From Patiriisocius marinistellae (GTDB taxonomy: Bacteria; Bacteroidota; Bacteroidia; Flavobacteriales; Flavobacteriaceae), in the NCBI RefSeq assembly GCF_009014635.1, contig NZ_BKCF01000001.1, forward strand, positions 124,001 to 188,000: a stretch of 64,000 nt of DNA, written 5' to 3'. Below the pieces are notes generated by a model. The model had not been told where the DNA came from, ran no database searches, and saw only the letters and a program-made list of their open reading frames with translations. The translations under genes and the position numbers were made by a program. This document shows positions 16,114 to 26,213 of this stretch, piece by piece (position 1 is the stretch's first letter; every line of letters begins with the position of its first letter).

Positions 16114-16554
16114 ATGGAAGAATTAGAGCCGCAAAAAAGCTGGTGGAGTCGCAATTGGAAATGGGTTGTACCCGTGGGAGGATGTTTTACACTAATCCTA
16201 CTTGTACTACTTGGAATAGGCGGCTTGTTTTATGGAATTTCCTCAGCAGTTACTGATACCTCTGCATATACCGAAGCTATGAAACGCACCACTGAAAACG
16301 CATATATTATTGAAATACTTGGTGAACCCATTGAAAAAGATGGTTACGGAAGTACTAGTGTTAATTATACAAATGGATATAAAATTGTTGATTTTACGAC
16401 ACCAATAAAGGGACCAAAAGGTACTGCGACCTTAAAGGTTATTGGTGAAGGTATGGATGACGTTTGGAAATATTCGCAAATGGATGTTTTTATTGGAACC
16501 GAAGATACAATTGTGAATTTGCTTGAAGAAAGCATGCTAATTGAAGATTACTAA
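16114..16554 (+). CDS. Coa1-family (cytochrome oxidase assembly factor 1) protein
   Basis: The 146-residue protein has one transmembrane helix (about 22-44, after W-W-S-R-N-W-K-W-V-V-P) and a small soluble domain with Y-I-I-E-I-L-G-E-P-I and I-K-G-P-K-G-T-A, the signature of the COA1 family. In mitochondria Coa1 helps cytochrome oxidase assembly; bacterial members are unstudied. A GTG at 16093 would add seven residues, but ATG at 16114 fits the family start better. It is divergent from the ketosynthase and its last 18 nt overlap the 3' end of bioA, so it splits the biotin genes into two blocks. Confidence 0.85.
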   Translation: MEELEPQKSWWSRNWKWVVPVGGCFTLILLVLLGIGGLFYGISSAVTDTSAYTEAMKRTTENAYIIEILGEPIEKDGYGSTSVNYTNGYKIVDFTTPIKGPKGTATLKVIGEGMDDVWKYSQMDVFIGTEDTIVNLLEESMLIEDY

Positions 16555-17805
16555 ACTTTCCTCAATAACCTCATAGATCTTCTTTAATTCTTCCTTTGTA
16601 ATCACATAGGGCGGTAATACGTAAATAGTGCTTCCCAAAGGTCGTAATACTATGCCCCGTTCTATAAAAAATTGATATAGTTGATCACGCAAATTACCGT
16701 ACCGCTCCATTTTTATGTTTAAATCAATGGCAAGAATTACACCCTTGCAACGCACATTTTTAACACTAGGGTGATCTTTTATTGATTGAGCAAAATGTAT
16801 ATGTGATGAGGCTATAGTTTCTCTTTGATTTTTTATCTCTGAGCTATTCAATAATTTAATTCCTGCAATAGCTGCCGCACACCCTAGTGGATGTGCACTA
16901 AATGTATGTGCGTGAAAAAAACCTTTGTGCACATCTTCACTTAAAAATCTATCAAATACTTTTTGACTACAGCTCGTAATACTCAATGGAAACATTCCTG
17001 CGGTTAGTGCTTTACTAAGGCATATAATTTCGGGTTTATATTCTAATTGGTCAATGGCAAAATTAGTTCCTGTTTTTCCAAAACCTGTCATAATTTCGTC
17101 AGCGACACAAAGCACATCTGTCTCTTGACAACGCTTAATAATTGCATCTAATCCAGAAACAGAATGGAATTTCATTCCCGCAGCTCCTTGCACTAATGGT
17201 TCAAAAACAAAGGCTGCACATTCATTTTCTATTAAAATTTGTTCTAATAGTTCAAGTACTTCAAAGAGGTTGTCTTCTTGTGGTACAGGAATTCTTTTTA
17301 CTTTAAGTAAAAAATCTTCAAAGGGAGCGTTGTATGATGCAAGTCCAGAAGCACTCATCGCACCAAAGGTATCTCCATGAAATCCATCTTCAAAAGCAAT
17401 TAATGTATCTCGCTTTTCCCCAATATTATGATGGTATTGAAAAGCCATTTTGATAGCGGCTTCAACCGCTGTTGACCCATTATCATTAAAAAATATTTTT
17501 TGCTGGTTGGCTGGAAGAATTTTCATTAATTCTTCTGCAAGTTTTATGGCTGGCTCATGTGTAAAACCACTAAACATTACAAAATCTAAGGATTCCATTT
17601 GCGCAGTTATTGCTTTAATGATTGCTTCATTCCCATGACCATACATTGACGTATACCACGAAGCAATAGCATCAATATATTCTTTACCATCTTCATCCCA
17701 AAATAAAGAGCCTTTCGCTTTAACAAGACCTACAGGCGGTGTGGCAGTTTTATGCTGGGTTAATGGATGCCACAAATGGGCCTTATCTCTTTCTATAAGT
17801 TTCAT
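16537..17805 (-). CDS. bioA: adenosylmethionine-8-amino-7-oxononanoate transaminase
   Basis: This PLP enzyme (422 aa, class III aminotransferase) makes 7,8-diaminopelargonate. Motifs: L-W-H-P-L-T-Q-H at the start, A-S-W-Y-T-S-M-Y-G-H-G-N near 48, the PLP-contact C-V-A-D-E-I-M-T-G-F-G near 230, the PLP-binding Lys in L-S-K-A-L-T-A-G near 265, and H-A-H-T-F-S-A-H-P near 305. It lies 20 bp after bioD. A full promoter (TTTG-19-TACCTTTG) ends 4 nt before its ATG and partly overlaps the bioD end, so bioA can be transcribed on its own as a leaderless mRNA. Confidence 0.97.
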   Translation of the reverse strand: MKLIERDKAHLWHPLTQHKTATPPVGLVKAKGSLFWDEDGKEYIDAIASWYTSMYGHGNEAIIKAITAQMESLDFVMFSGFTHEPAIKLAEELMKILPANQQKIFFNDNGSTAVEAAIKMAFQYHHNIGEKRDTLIAFEDGFHGDTFGAMSASGLASYNAPFEDFLLKVKRIPVPQEDNLFEVLELLEQILIENECAAFVFEPLVQGAAGMKFHSVSGLDAIIKRCQETDVLCVADEIMTGFGKTGTNFAIDQLEYKPEIICLSKALTAGMFPLSITSCSQKVFDRFLSEDVHKGFFHAHTFSAHPLGCAAAIAGIKLLNSSEIKNQRETIASSHIHFAQSIKDHPSVKNVRCKGVILAIDLNIKMERYGNLRDQLYQFFIERGIVLRPLGSTIYVLPPYVITKEELKKIYEVIEESLVIFN

Positions 17806-17809
17806 AGAA

Positions 17810-17840
17810 CAAAGGTAACACCACCCTATTGGGCTTCAAA
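17810..17840 (-). promoter_or_regulatory. bioA promoter inside the biotin operon, leaderless layout
   Basis: On the minus strand TTTG (17840-17837), a 19-nt spacer and TACCTTTG (17817-17810), 4 nt, then the bioA ATG. The -33 element lies in the bioD 3' end. Confidence 0.7.
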
Positions 17841-18464
17841 GGGAGAATCAATACTTTTTGATATTATATTTGCGTACTCTTTTACTACATTTTTATCAAA
17901 ATAGGGTTCTTCATCAATACGGCCAAGCATTTTTCCTCCACTCATTTTTAGAATAATTGCTTCGGTGGTGGGGTGTTCTTTACCGCTAAAAATGATTCCG
18001 AATACTTTTAGACCTCTTAATTTAATTGCTTCTAGGGTTAATAATGTATGATTAATACTGCCCAAATAATGACGCGAAACGACGATAATACTATCTGTTG
18101 GGAGAATTAAATCAGCAATCGTTTCTGTATCATTTATAGGCACTAATAATCCACCAGCTCCTTCAATTACTAAGTTATTTTTAGTTTGAGGTCGCGTTAT
18201 TTTTTTTGCGGAAATTTTTACGCTGTCAATTTGTGCTGCTGCGTGCGGACTCATTGGAGTTTTTAAATCGAACGCGCTTTTATGAAAAACAGTTTTATTA
18301 TTTGAGATAAATCGTTTCACTTTATGTGTGTCACTATTTTCAAGTTCACCAGCTTGAATAGGCTTCCAATAATCTGCTTTAAGTGCCTCTGTGATAATTG
18401 CAGAGACTACTGTTTTGCCAACTTCAGTAGAGATACCGGTGATAAAATAGGTTTGATTTTTCAT
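17826..18464 (-). CDS. bioD: dethiobiotin synthase
   Basis: The 212-residue P-loop enzyme closes the ureido ring of dethiobiotin using ATP and CO2. The P-loop is G-I-S-T-E-V-G-K-T-V (residues 10-19). K-P-I-Q-A-G-E near 34 and E-G-A-G-G-L-L-V-P near 101 are the substrate-binding motifs of BioD. Length is normal. It sits 42 bp after bioF and 20 bp before bioA on the same strand. Confidence 0.96.
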   Translation of the reverse strand: MKNQTYFITGISTEVGKTVVSAIITEALKADYWKPIQAGELENSDTHKVKRFISNNKTVFHKSAFDLKTPMSPHAAAQIDSVKISAKKITRPQTKNNLVIEGAGGLLVPINDTETIADLILPTDSIIVVSRHYLGSINHTLLTLEAIKLRGLKVFGIIFSGKEHPTTEAIILKMSGGKMLGRIDEEPYFDKNVVKEYANIISKSIDSPFEAQ

Positions 18465-18506
18465 TGTGTAAAATTATAAAACATAGCTCTAACCCTTTTA
18501 AAAGAG

Positions 18507-19685
18507 TTAATTGATTTGATTAGTAATTATGGTAATTAACTTAACTATCTGCTCTTTAGTATTATAACTATGTAAACAAATACGTAAACGTTCCTTCTCT
18601 CTAGGCACGGTGGGTGATAGTATTGCTTTCACATCAAAACCCTGTTTTTTAATAGCTTCGGAAATGTGTTTTACATGACTATTTCCAGACACAATGCAAC
18701 TATGAATAGCCGAATTACTTGGAATAAAATGCTGTTGTAATGAATTACTAATTATTTCATTTTTTAATATTGCAATATTACTTTTTAATGTTTGCCTTTT
18801 TTCCGAAGAAATATTTAGTTCATTATACGCTGCTTGTATTGTTGCAAGACTGTGCGGTGGTAATGCTGTTGTGTAAATAAAGCTTCGAGCAAAATTAATA
18901 AGATAGTTTTTCAAATCATTGCTACAAATAATTGCAGCGCCGTGACAACCCAAACCTTTACCGAAAGTAATGATACGTGCGAATATTTTATTTTCTAATT
19001 CTAATTCTTGCACTAATCCTTCTCCCTTGTTTCCGAAAACACCAAGCGCGTGAGCTTCATCAACAACTAAATGCACGTTGTAGCTATTGCACAAATGGGA
19101 AAGTGCTTTTAAATCTGGAGTATCACCGTCCATACTAAAAACGCTTTCGGTGATTATGTAAATTTCGTTTTTTACTTGGAGATTTCGATTTCGATCAATT
19201 AGGCTTTTTGAGTTGTTACTAAATTGATGGAGTTTTTTTTCTAAATCCTCAACATTGTTGTGAGTAAACTTATACCCTTTTGCATTACTCATCTTAATGC
19301 CGTCTCTAATAGAGGCGTGGCATAATTCATCATATAAAACAATATCTCCTCTTTGTGGAACGCTGCTAAAGAAACCAATATTAGCATCGTACCCACTATT
19401 AAAAATTAGAGCCGCTTCACTGTTGTGGAATGTGGCTATTAGGTCTTCGGTGCTTTTAAAAAGTGAATGGTTTCCTGATAAAAGTCTTGATCCCGTTGCG
19501 CCATTGTGCTCAAGGTTTTGTTGTTTTAAAATTTCAGAAGTTATTTTAAAAATCTTTTTTGAGACGCTAAACCCTAAATAGTCATTTGATGAGAAGTCTA
19601 TAAGATTATTAGGCGTACCCAACTTGCGCAATGAGTTGCTTTCTTGGCGTTTTGCTATTTTTATTTGAAGTTTTTTAGGTAGCAT
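18507..19685 (-). CDS. bioF: 8-amino-7-oxononanoate synthase
   Basis: The 392-residue PLP enzyme of the alpha-oxoamine synthase family condenses pimeloyl-CoA/ACP with alanine. Motifs: S-S-N-D-Y-L-G near 32, G-A-T-G-S-R-L-L-S-G near 63, D-E-L-C-H-A-S near 118, V-D-E-A-H-A-L-G near 208 and the PLP Lys in T-F-G-K-G-L-G near 245. The related KBL acts on glycine and CoA; the bioD-bioA context decides for BioF. It is the first gene of the unit. Its promoter box ends 4 nt before the ATG. It holds one exact dispersed 10-mer (18656) and a one-mismatch partner at 18799-18808. Confidence 0.95.
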   Translation of the reverse strand: MLPKKLQIKIAKRQESNSLRKLGTPNNLIDFSSNDYLGFSVSKKIFKITSEILKQQNLEHNGATGSRLLSGNHSLFKSTEDLIATFHNSEAALIFNSGYDANIGFFSSVPQRGDIVLYDELCHASIRDGIKMSNAKGYKFTHNNVEDLEKKLHQFSNNSKSLIDRNRNLQVKNEIYIITESVFSMDGDTPDLKALSHLCNSYNVHLVVDEAHALGVFGNKGEGLVQELELENKIFARIITFGKGLGCHGAAIICSNDLKNYLINFARSFIYTTALPPHSLATIQAAYNELNISSEKRQTLKSNIAILKNEIISNSLQQHFIPSNSAIHSCIVSGNSHVKHISEAIKKQGFDVKAILSPTVPREKERLRICLHSYNTKEQIVKLITIITNQIN

Positions 19686-19689
19686 CTTT

Positions 19690-19719
19690 CAAAGATAATT
19701 GCTCACGGTTTTAAACAAA
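19690..19719 (-). promoter_or_regulatory. promoter of bioF-bioD-bioA, leaderless layout
   Basis: On the minus strand TTTG (19719-19716), an 18-nt spacer, TATCTTTG (19697-19690), 4 nt, then the bioF ATG. I see no palindrome that would suggest a BirA operator. Confidence 0.7.
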
Positions 19720-19756
19720 CTACTCAAGTGAATTTTTATGGAATTTCTAATATTTT

Positions 19757-20260
19757 TTAATTTTCCTTAATCCATTTACGATCTTCTAGAATAGTACCGT
19801 CCCATATTGACGTATTTAATCTACTTGCTACTTGATATGCTGCTTCTATTCCATCCTCACGATTATTATATTCCTCGATTAAATAGCCATCATTAAATGA
19901 AATGAAAATTTTAAGAAAGTATTTATTTTCTGCCTCTTTATAAATGGAAATATATTCAATGGATGGCATAGGCTCCCACCATCCAAATTTTATAATCCCT
20001 ACTTGGATTTCTTCTTTAAATCGTTCACGCTTAAAATCGAATATAAAGTTGCTTTTTTTAGCATTATAAAATGCAGAGATACTACTCACAAAGATTAAAA
20101 GTCCATAAAAATATAACTCTGTATGTACATCAACTCCTACTATTATTTGCCAAATACAGAATCCTAAAATTAACAAAAAGAGTATAGGAACTAACCATTC
20201 ATACCATAATTTGGCTTTTTGTTTAACTACAACATATCTATCGTCTACTAATAACGACAT
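19757..20260 (-). CDS. hypothetical membrane protein with two helices
   Basis: I do not recognise a family. In 167 residues there are two close hydrophobic helices (about 23-42 and 50-66), then a soluble C-terminal part (about 75-167) with alternating strands (F-I-F-D-F-K-R-E-R-F, Y-F-L-K-I-F-I-S-F) that could form a PH-like fold. No signal peptide. It has its own spacing from neighbours (71 bp from bioF, 253 bp from the kinase) and so is probably transcribed alone. Codon use looks like the rest of the window. Confidence 0.75.
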   Translation of the reverse strand: MSLLVDDRYVVVKQKAKLWYEWLVPILFLLILGFCIWQIIVGVDVHTELYFYGLLIFVSSISAFYNAKKSNFIFDFKRERFKEEIQVGIIKFGWWEPMPSIEYISIYKEAENKYFLKIFISFNDGYLIEEYNNREDGIEAAYQVASRLNTSIWDGTILEDRKWIKEN

Positions 20261-20513
20261 ACTTTTTTAAGTTTTGATATAAGTGGATAAAGATAGGGAT
20301 GAAAAACTCTATTTTTAAATTGACAATACTAGTTTTGAATTAAGATTGTTGTTTCATTATTTTTAATAATGAATGTATTTTTATATGAACGATAGCTATT
20401 TGAACGATGCAAGTTGATTTTTAAAACTTACTTATTAAAAGCTTGATTACCGTTATTTTAATCACTAAAACACAGTCTTTTTATATTGTTACCTGTGGTT
20501 TTTCTTCGTGCAG
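20261..20513. other. intergenic DNA, no feature seen
   Basis: AT-rich DNA with no ORF of merit, no clear terminator and no TAnnTTTG box on either strand upstream of the flanking gene. Confidence 0.4.
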
Positions 20514-21722
20514 TTATTTTAATTTGGCTATTGTAAAAGTAAATTCGCTATACGAACCTAAATCTGAAATTACTGAAATTTCGCCGCTCAGACTATGAAC
20601 GAGTTTTTGAACAGTTGACAAGCCTATTCCGTGTCCTTTTTCACCGTTGTTATCAAGATGCCCCACAATTGTAAATAGTTCAAATATTGTTTTGAGTTTC
20701 TCCTTTTCTATTCCACGACCGTTATCATGAATTTTAAATTCATAAAAGCCTTCTATCTCGCTTGCCTTAATTTTAATAATCGTTCTTTCCTTATCATTAT
20801 ATTTGAGGCTATTTCCTATCAAATTGATAAAAATTTGCTTTAAAGCCGTTATGTTACAAAGTATATCTATGTTGTTTTCAGGTAAATTTATCTCACAATT
20901 ATCTTTTATATTTAATAAGTCTATGACGCCTTCTAACAACTCATTGATTTGAAAATTTTGAGTATCATCAACATCATAAGCTATACATTCATAATGTTCT
21001 AAAATTTTAGTGATGTAGTCACTCATAGAAAGTGATGACTTTTTTAGATAATCTAAATAACCTTTTCCAGTATCGTCTATAAAATCATTGTACTTCTTTT
21101 TTATAATGTCTGAAGTTAAGATTAAATTAGCCAATGGCATTTTAAGGTCGTGGGATACAATGCTCGCAAATTCTTTGAGAAGACCATTATGTTTTTTTAA
21201 GCTGTCTTTAGTGCTTATAAGATCTCTGTTCATAATTCTTAATAACAGAAGCCTTTCTACTTGTTTTCCCAATCGTTTTAAAGCATCTCTTTGCCCTTGA
21301 TTTAGAGCATTAGGCTTATGGTCTATAACACAAAGTGAACCTAAAGGCAAACCATTTTCAGTCCTTAATGGAATACCCGCGTAAAATATAACTGGCTCAT
21401 CAAGTTCTGTGAGTGGATTGTCAATAAATCTTGGGTCTAATCTTGCATCTGCTACTTCTAAAATTTCTGTAGGGTCGAGGATTGCGTGAGCACAAAAAGA
21501 ATAATCTCGTGAAGTCTCGCAGGCAGTCATACCTTTTTTAGATTTAAACCATTGTCTTTCTTTATCAACAAGTGAGATTAATGATACAGGTGTATTACAA
21601 ATAAAGCTTGCCAATTCAGTAATGTTGTCATAATCATCATCCTCTGCTGTGTCCAAAATTTTGAGACTAATTAAGGCTTGAAGCCGTTCTATTTCGTTAT
21701 GTGGTACTTTTGACGCAGGCAT
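20514..21722 (-). CDS. GAF-domain sensor histidine kinase
   Basis: A soluble kinase of 402 residues. A GAF domain (about 25-160) holds R-Q-W-F-K-S and the Y-S-F-C-A-H-A-I stretch typical of Bacteroidetes and cyanobacterial GAF kinases. The DHp helix carries His191 in S-I-V-S-H-D-L-K-M-P. The HATPase has Asn304 in the N-box (N-L-I-G-N-S-L), DNGRGI at 333-338 and GHGIGL at 363-368. There is no transmembrane segment, so it senses a cytoplasmic signal. No response regulator lies beside it, making it an orphan kinase. Confidence 0.9.
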   Translation of the reverse strand: MPASKVPHNEIERLQALISLKILDTAEDDDYDNITELASFICNTPVSLISLVDKERQWFKSKKGMTACETSRDYSFCAHAILDPTEILEVADARLDPRFIDNPLTELDEPVIFYAGIPLRTENGLPLGSLCVIDHKPNALNQGQRDALKRLGKQVERLLLLRIMNRDLISTKDSLKKHNGLLKEFASIVSHDLKMPLANLILTSDIIKKKYNDFIDDTGKGYLDYLKKSSLSMSDYITKILEHYECIAYDVDDTQNFQINELLEGVIDLLNIKDNCEINLPENNIDILCNITALKQIFINLIGNSLKYNDKERTIIKIKASEIEGFYEFKIHDNGRGIEKEKLKTIFELFTIVGHLDNNGEKGHGIGLSTVQKLVHSLSGEISVISDLGSYSEFTFTIAKLK

Positions 21723-22069
21723 TATATAGGTAAGTAGTTAAGCGAATAAAAATAATCAATTTTTTAAGTTTCACAATATCTAGTTTAATATGTAGTAAAC
21801 TTTAAGTTATTTTAGAATTTGACGTATTTTTTGAAAGTTGCTTTAAAATTGATGGATAGTTACTTAATAGTATATTTTCGAATAGATATACCTTAGTACT
21901 ATCAAGATAACATCTTTTTTTTGTCACCATTATCTCGCAAACGGTTGCATGATTTATATCTTAAATGTTCGTAAATAATGCTAATCAAACTAAAATTTCC
22001 GAAGCATTATAAATAGCTTTATTAAGTTGAGACGTTATATTATTAACAAGTAATATAGCATATTTACTT
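21723..22069. other. 347-nt gap between GAF kinase and MscS gene
   Basis: No ORF of merit. It holds one dispersed 10-mer (21995-22004) whose flanks AATGCT (21978-21983) and AGCATT (22003-22008) can pair as a loose stem. No T-run follows and I see no TAnnTTTG box. Confidence 0.4.
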
Positions 22070-23938
22070 TTATTTAGCGGTATTTACATTGAAACCTGGT
22101 GATTTGTAATCTTTAGGTAAATAATCTGTGGGTATAGTGCTATGGTTACCATCTCTTGCTGCTCTGTAATGTGGTGATAATATTTCTATTCCTCGTTCAT
22201 TACAAACGTCTTGTATATTTTGATGCAAGTGTGAATAGATAGCAGCTTGTTTGTTTGCTTCTTGGATATAGGCATTAATCTGGTAGGCTACATAAAAGTC
22301 TTCAAGACTTGTTTGAAGTACAAATGGCATGGGATCTTTTTGAACCAAGTCTGTTCGTAAAGCAGCTTCAATTAATGCTGTGTGCATTTCTTTCCAAGGT
22401 ATGTCATACCCTATGGTAACTGTGGTGTGGATGATCAACCCTTTCTCTGGCGCATCACTACTATAGTTAATCGTGTGACTACTCATGACAGATGAGTTTG
22501 GGATTGAAATAATTTCGTTTTTAGGTGTGCGTATTCGTGTTACTAGGGATGATTTCTCAATTACATCTCCCATAACATCCCCAATTTTTACACGGTCTCC
22601 TATTTTAAATAAGCGCATATACGTAAGGACTAATCCTGCAATGATATTTGATAATGAACCAGCAGATCCAAAAGTAAAAAGAAATCCCAGAAATACAGAT
22701 ATACCTTGAAATACTGGTGAATCACTCCCGGGTAGATATTTAAAAATAACTACAAAAGCAAAAGCTATTACTAGTACACGTACTAATTGATATGTAGGTT
22801 TTGCCCAATAAGGATAAAACCCATTAAAGGTTAGTCTTTCTTCCTCGATTTCGATTTTGAGAAAGTTTAAACCTTTTAAAACAAATCTAAATACAAATAC
22901 AATTACTATAATAGTAAAAAGGTTAGGCAAGTAATTCCAGAACGCAAGGAAGATCCCTTTTAGTGGGTTTAGAATATAGCCAAATAAAGTTTTTGCGAGA
23001 TTTTCAGTTTGCGGAAAAAACCCAAAAATAATAGGTAAAGCTATATATATGGATAGGCAAACGGTAAACCATTTTATTATTTTATTTGCAAATAATAGTA
23101 CTGTAACTTGACGATCAATATCTAAAAGGGTGTAGCCTTTAATTATAAATGGTTTAAAGTTTTCCTTTTTTTGTCTTTGAATTTTTTGCCTACTCCATTT
23201 GAACAACCTAAGAATATACCTAACAATAATAATAATTATAATTAGAGCTATAAATGCGAGTCCTAAGCTTTTAAGCAGATTGAACAGGCTAGTTTCAGAC
23301 TTATAATTTGTTACTTCTGTAACAATTTTAGTTTTATACTTTTGTGCGAGCTCAACAGGTGACGTTTCTAGCCAAAGTGCGTCAAAATCTGTAATACTTA
23401 TGATAATTTGTTCTTCGTAAATAATATCTACGGTTGTTTCAAGCTCTTCAATTTTTAATGAGTTCTCACTAAAATCGATTTTAAATGGTAATTTTTTTAT
23501 TCTATTTGTTATAGTTTCTGCTCGTTCTGCTGGTGAAAAACTTCCTAAACGGGTATAGATTAAAAATAATGTATCATTATGAAAACCATCTACGGGATAC
23601 CCCTTTGTGGTTTTTTTTAATGCTTCAATTTGTTTCTTTTTTGAAATAAGCAGTGCTTCTTCCTTAATTTTGTATTGGTTAAGCTCAGCTTCTAATTCCT
23701 TACGCTCTGAAGATTTTGTGGTACTTAAATTTTGAATTCTTGCTTCAAGATCTGCTCGTCTTATAGAATCTGCAAATCGTTCTTTTTCAAAATTGGTTAC
23801 TTTTTTTTCAAATTCTCCATCTCCTTCTATTTGAGAGATATTTGTTGAGTCTTTAATACCTTCAACTTTTTCTGTTTGTGCAATACAAAAAGCTGTTGAA
23901 AAAAATAATAGCGTTATTAAGGTTTTAATTTTATTCAT
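22070..23938 (-). CDS. MscS-family mechanosensitive channel
   Basis: The 622-residue protein begins with a signal peptide (about 1-20). A periplasmic Lys/Glu-rich coiled coil follows (about 35-110), then a soluble region and membrane helices near 217-245, 285-305, 330-352 and 380-400. The pore helix and MscS beta domain come at about 415-500: G-S-A-G-S-L-S-N-I-I-A-G, then I-G-D-R-V-K-I-G-D and P-N-S-S-V-M-S-S. It should open on membrane tension and release solutes. The large N-terminal extension is common in Bacteroidetes MscS proteins. It is probably monocistronic. Confidence 0.92.
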   Translation of the reverse strand: MNKIKTLITLLFFSTAFCIAQTEKVEGIKDSTNISQIEGDGEFEKKVTNFEKERFADSIRRADLEARIQNLSTTKSSERKELEAELNQYKIKEEALLISKKKQIEALKKTTKGYPVDGFHNDTLFLIYTRLGSFSPAERAETITNRIKKLPFKIDFSENSLKIEELETTVDIIYEEQIIISITDFDALWLETSPVELAQKYKTKIVTEVTNYKSETSLFNLLKSLGLAFIALIIIIIIVRYILRLFKWSRQKIQRQKKENFKPFIIKGYTLLDIDRQVTVLLFANKIIKWFTVCLSIYIALPIIFGFFPQTENLAKTLFGYILNPLKGIFLAFWNYLPNLFTIIVIVFVFRFVLKGLNFLKIEIEEERLTFNGFYPYWAKPTYQLVRVLVIAFAFVVIFKYLPGSDSPVFQGISVFLGFLFTFGSAGSLSNIIAGLVLTYMRLFKIGDRVKIGDVMGDVIEKSSLVTRIRTPKNEIISIPNSSVMSSHTINYSSDAPEKGLIIHTTVTIGYDIPWKEMHTALIEAALRTDLVQKDPMPFVLQTSLEDFYVAYQINAYIQEANKQAAIYSHLHQNIQDVCNERGIEILSPHYRAARDGNHSTIPTDYLPKDYKSPGFNVNTAK

Positions 23939-24144
23939 AAAACTATTTTCCTTTGTTAAACATCTTTTTAATTTTTGAAATGAAGGATGCTAAAGGTATA
24001 AAATTTCGTTTTAGATTATTGCTTTTTTAAAAAATGTGGTTTTGACAAAGAATGTTAGCTAAAATCACTATTAAAATTGTTATAGAAGGCATTACTTATT
24101 TTAATGGGGAAAAAAAATTAGAGGTTGTAATATTTCTGAAGAAC

Positions 24145-24184
24145 AAAAAAAATCCCAAACTCCTGTAAAAGGGGTTTGGGATTC
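24145..24184 (-). terminator. terminator of atpD-atpC
   Basis: On the minus strand the stem AATCCCAAACCCC/GGAGTTTGGGATT is followed by a run of Ts. Confidence 0.88.
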
Positions 24185-24205
24185 ATTAGTTGTATATTTT
24201 AAAGC

Positions 24206-24481
24206 TTAGTCTGCTAGTACTATTACTTTATTGTCACTACACTCAACAGTACCGCCGTTAATTTCTATGGTCCACTTACCATCAACTTGTGTAAATCTGT
24301 TTTTAAATGCCTCAGCAATCGTTGGATTGCCTTTGAACTTTACTGTTCCTGCATCTAATAAAGAAACAATAGCAGCGTGGTTATTTAACATTTGAAACTC
24401 ACCTTCCATTCCTGGAACGGTAACACTCTCCACATCTCCACTTACTAATGACGCCTCTGGGGTTACAATTTCTAAATACAT
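24206..24481 (-). CDS. atpC: ATP synthase epsilon subunit, short form
   Basis: The 91-residue protein covers only the N-terminal beta-sandwich of the epsilon subunit (M-Y-L-E-I-V-T-P-E-A, then G-M-E-G-E-F-Q-M-L-N-N-H-A-A). The usual C-terminal helical hairpin, which in E. coli inhibits ATP hydrolysis, is absent. A short epsilon of this kind is normal for Bacteroidetes as far as I know. It lies 40 bp after atpD. The other ATP synthase genes are not in the window, also normal for the phylum. Confidence 0.95.
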   Translation of the reverse strand: MYLEIVTPEASLVSGDVESVTVPGMEGEFQMLNNHAAIVSLLDAGTVKFKGNPTIAEAFKNRFTQVDGKWTIEINGGTVECSDNKVIVLAD

Positions 24482-24521
24482 ATTTTATGCTTTAAACTTT
24501 AAGCTATGGGCTATAAGCTGA

Positions 24522-26051
<1,530 letters not shown>

Positions 26052-26054
26052 CTA

Positions 26055-26095
26055 CGGGTGTAAAAAGCACCCTTTTTTTCAACGGTGCAAAGATA
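26055..26095 (-). promoter_or_regulatory. atpD -7 box and leader hairpin
   Basis: TATCTTTG (26095-26088, minus strand) lies 60 nt before the ATG. The leader then contains a small stem GGGTG/CACCC (26056-26072). No -33 element is clear. Confidence 0.5.
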
Positions 26096-26213
26096 GTTTT
26101 TTCTGCGGAAATATAACACGTTTAAAATAGGGATTTTTTGACAGAGATTTTCTTCTGAAATTTTAAGGGTGTAATATTACTGCCTCATTAAAACTTATAG
26201 CAGTAAAAAGCTA

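Noticed and set aside
19690-19719. BirA operator at the biotin promoter
   Set aside because: I see no inverted repeat near the bioF promoter that would support BirA control.
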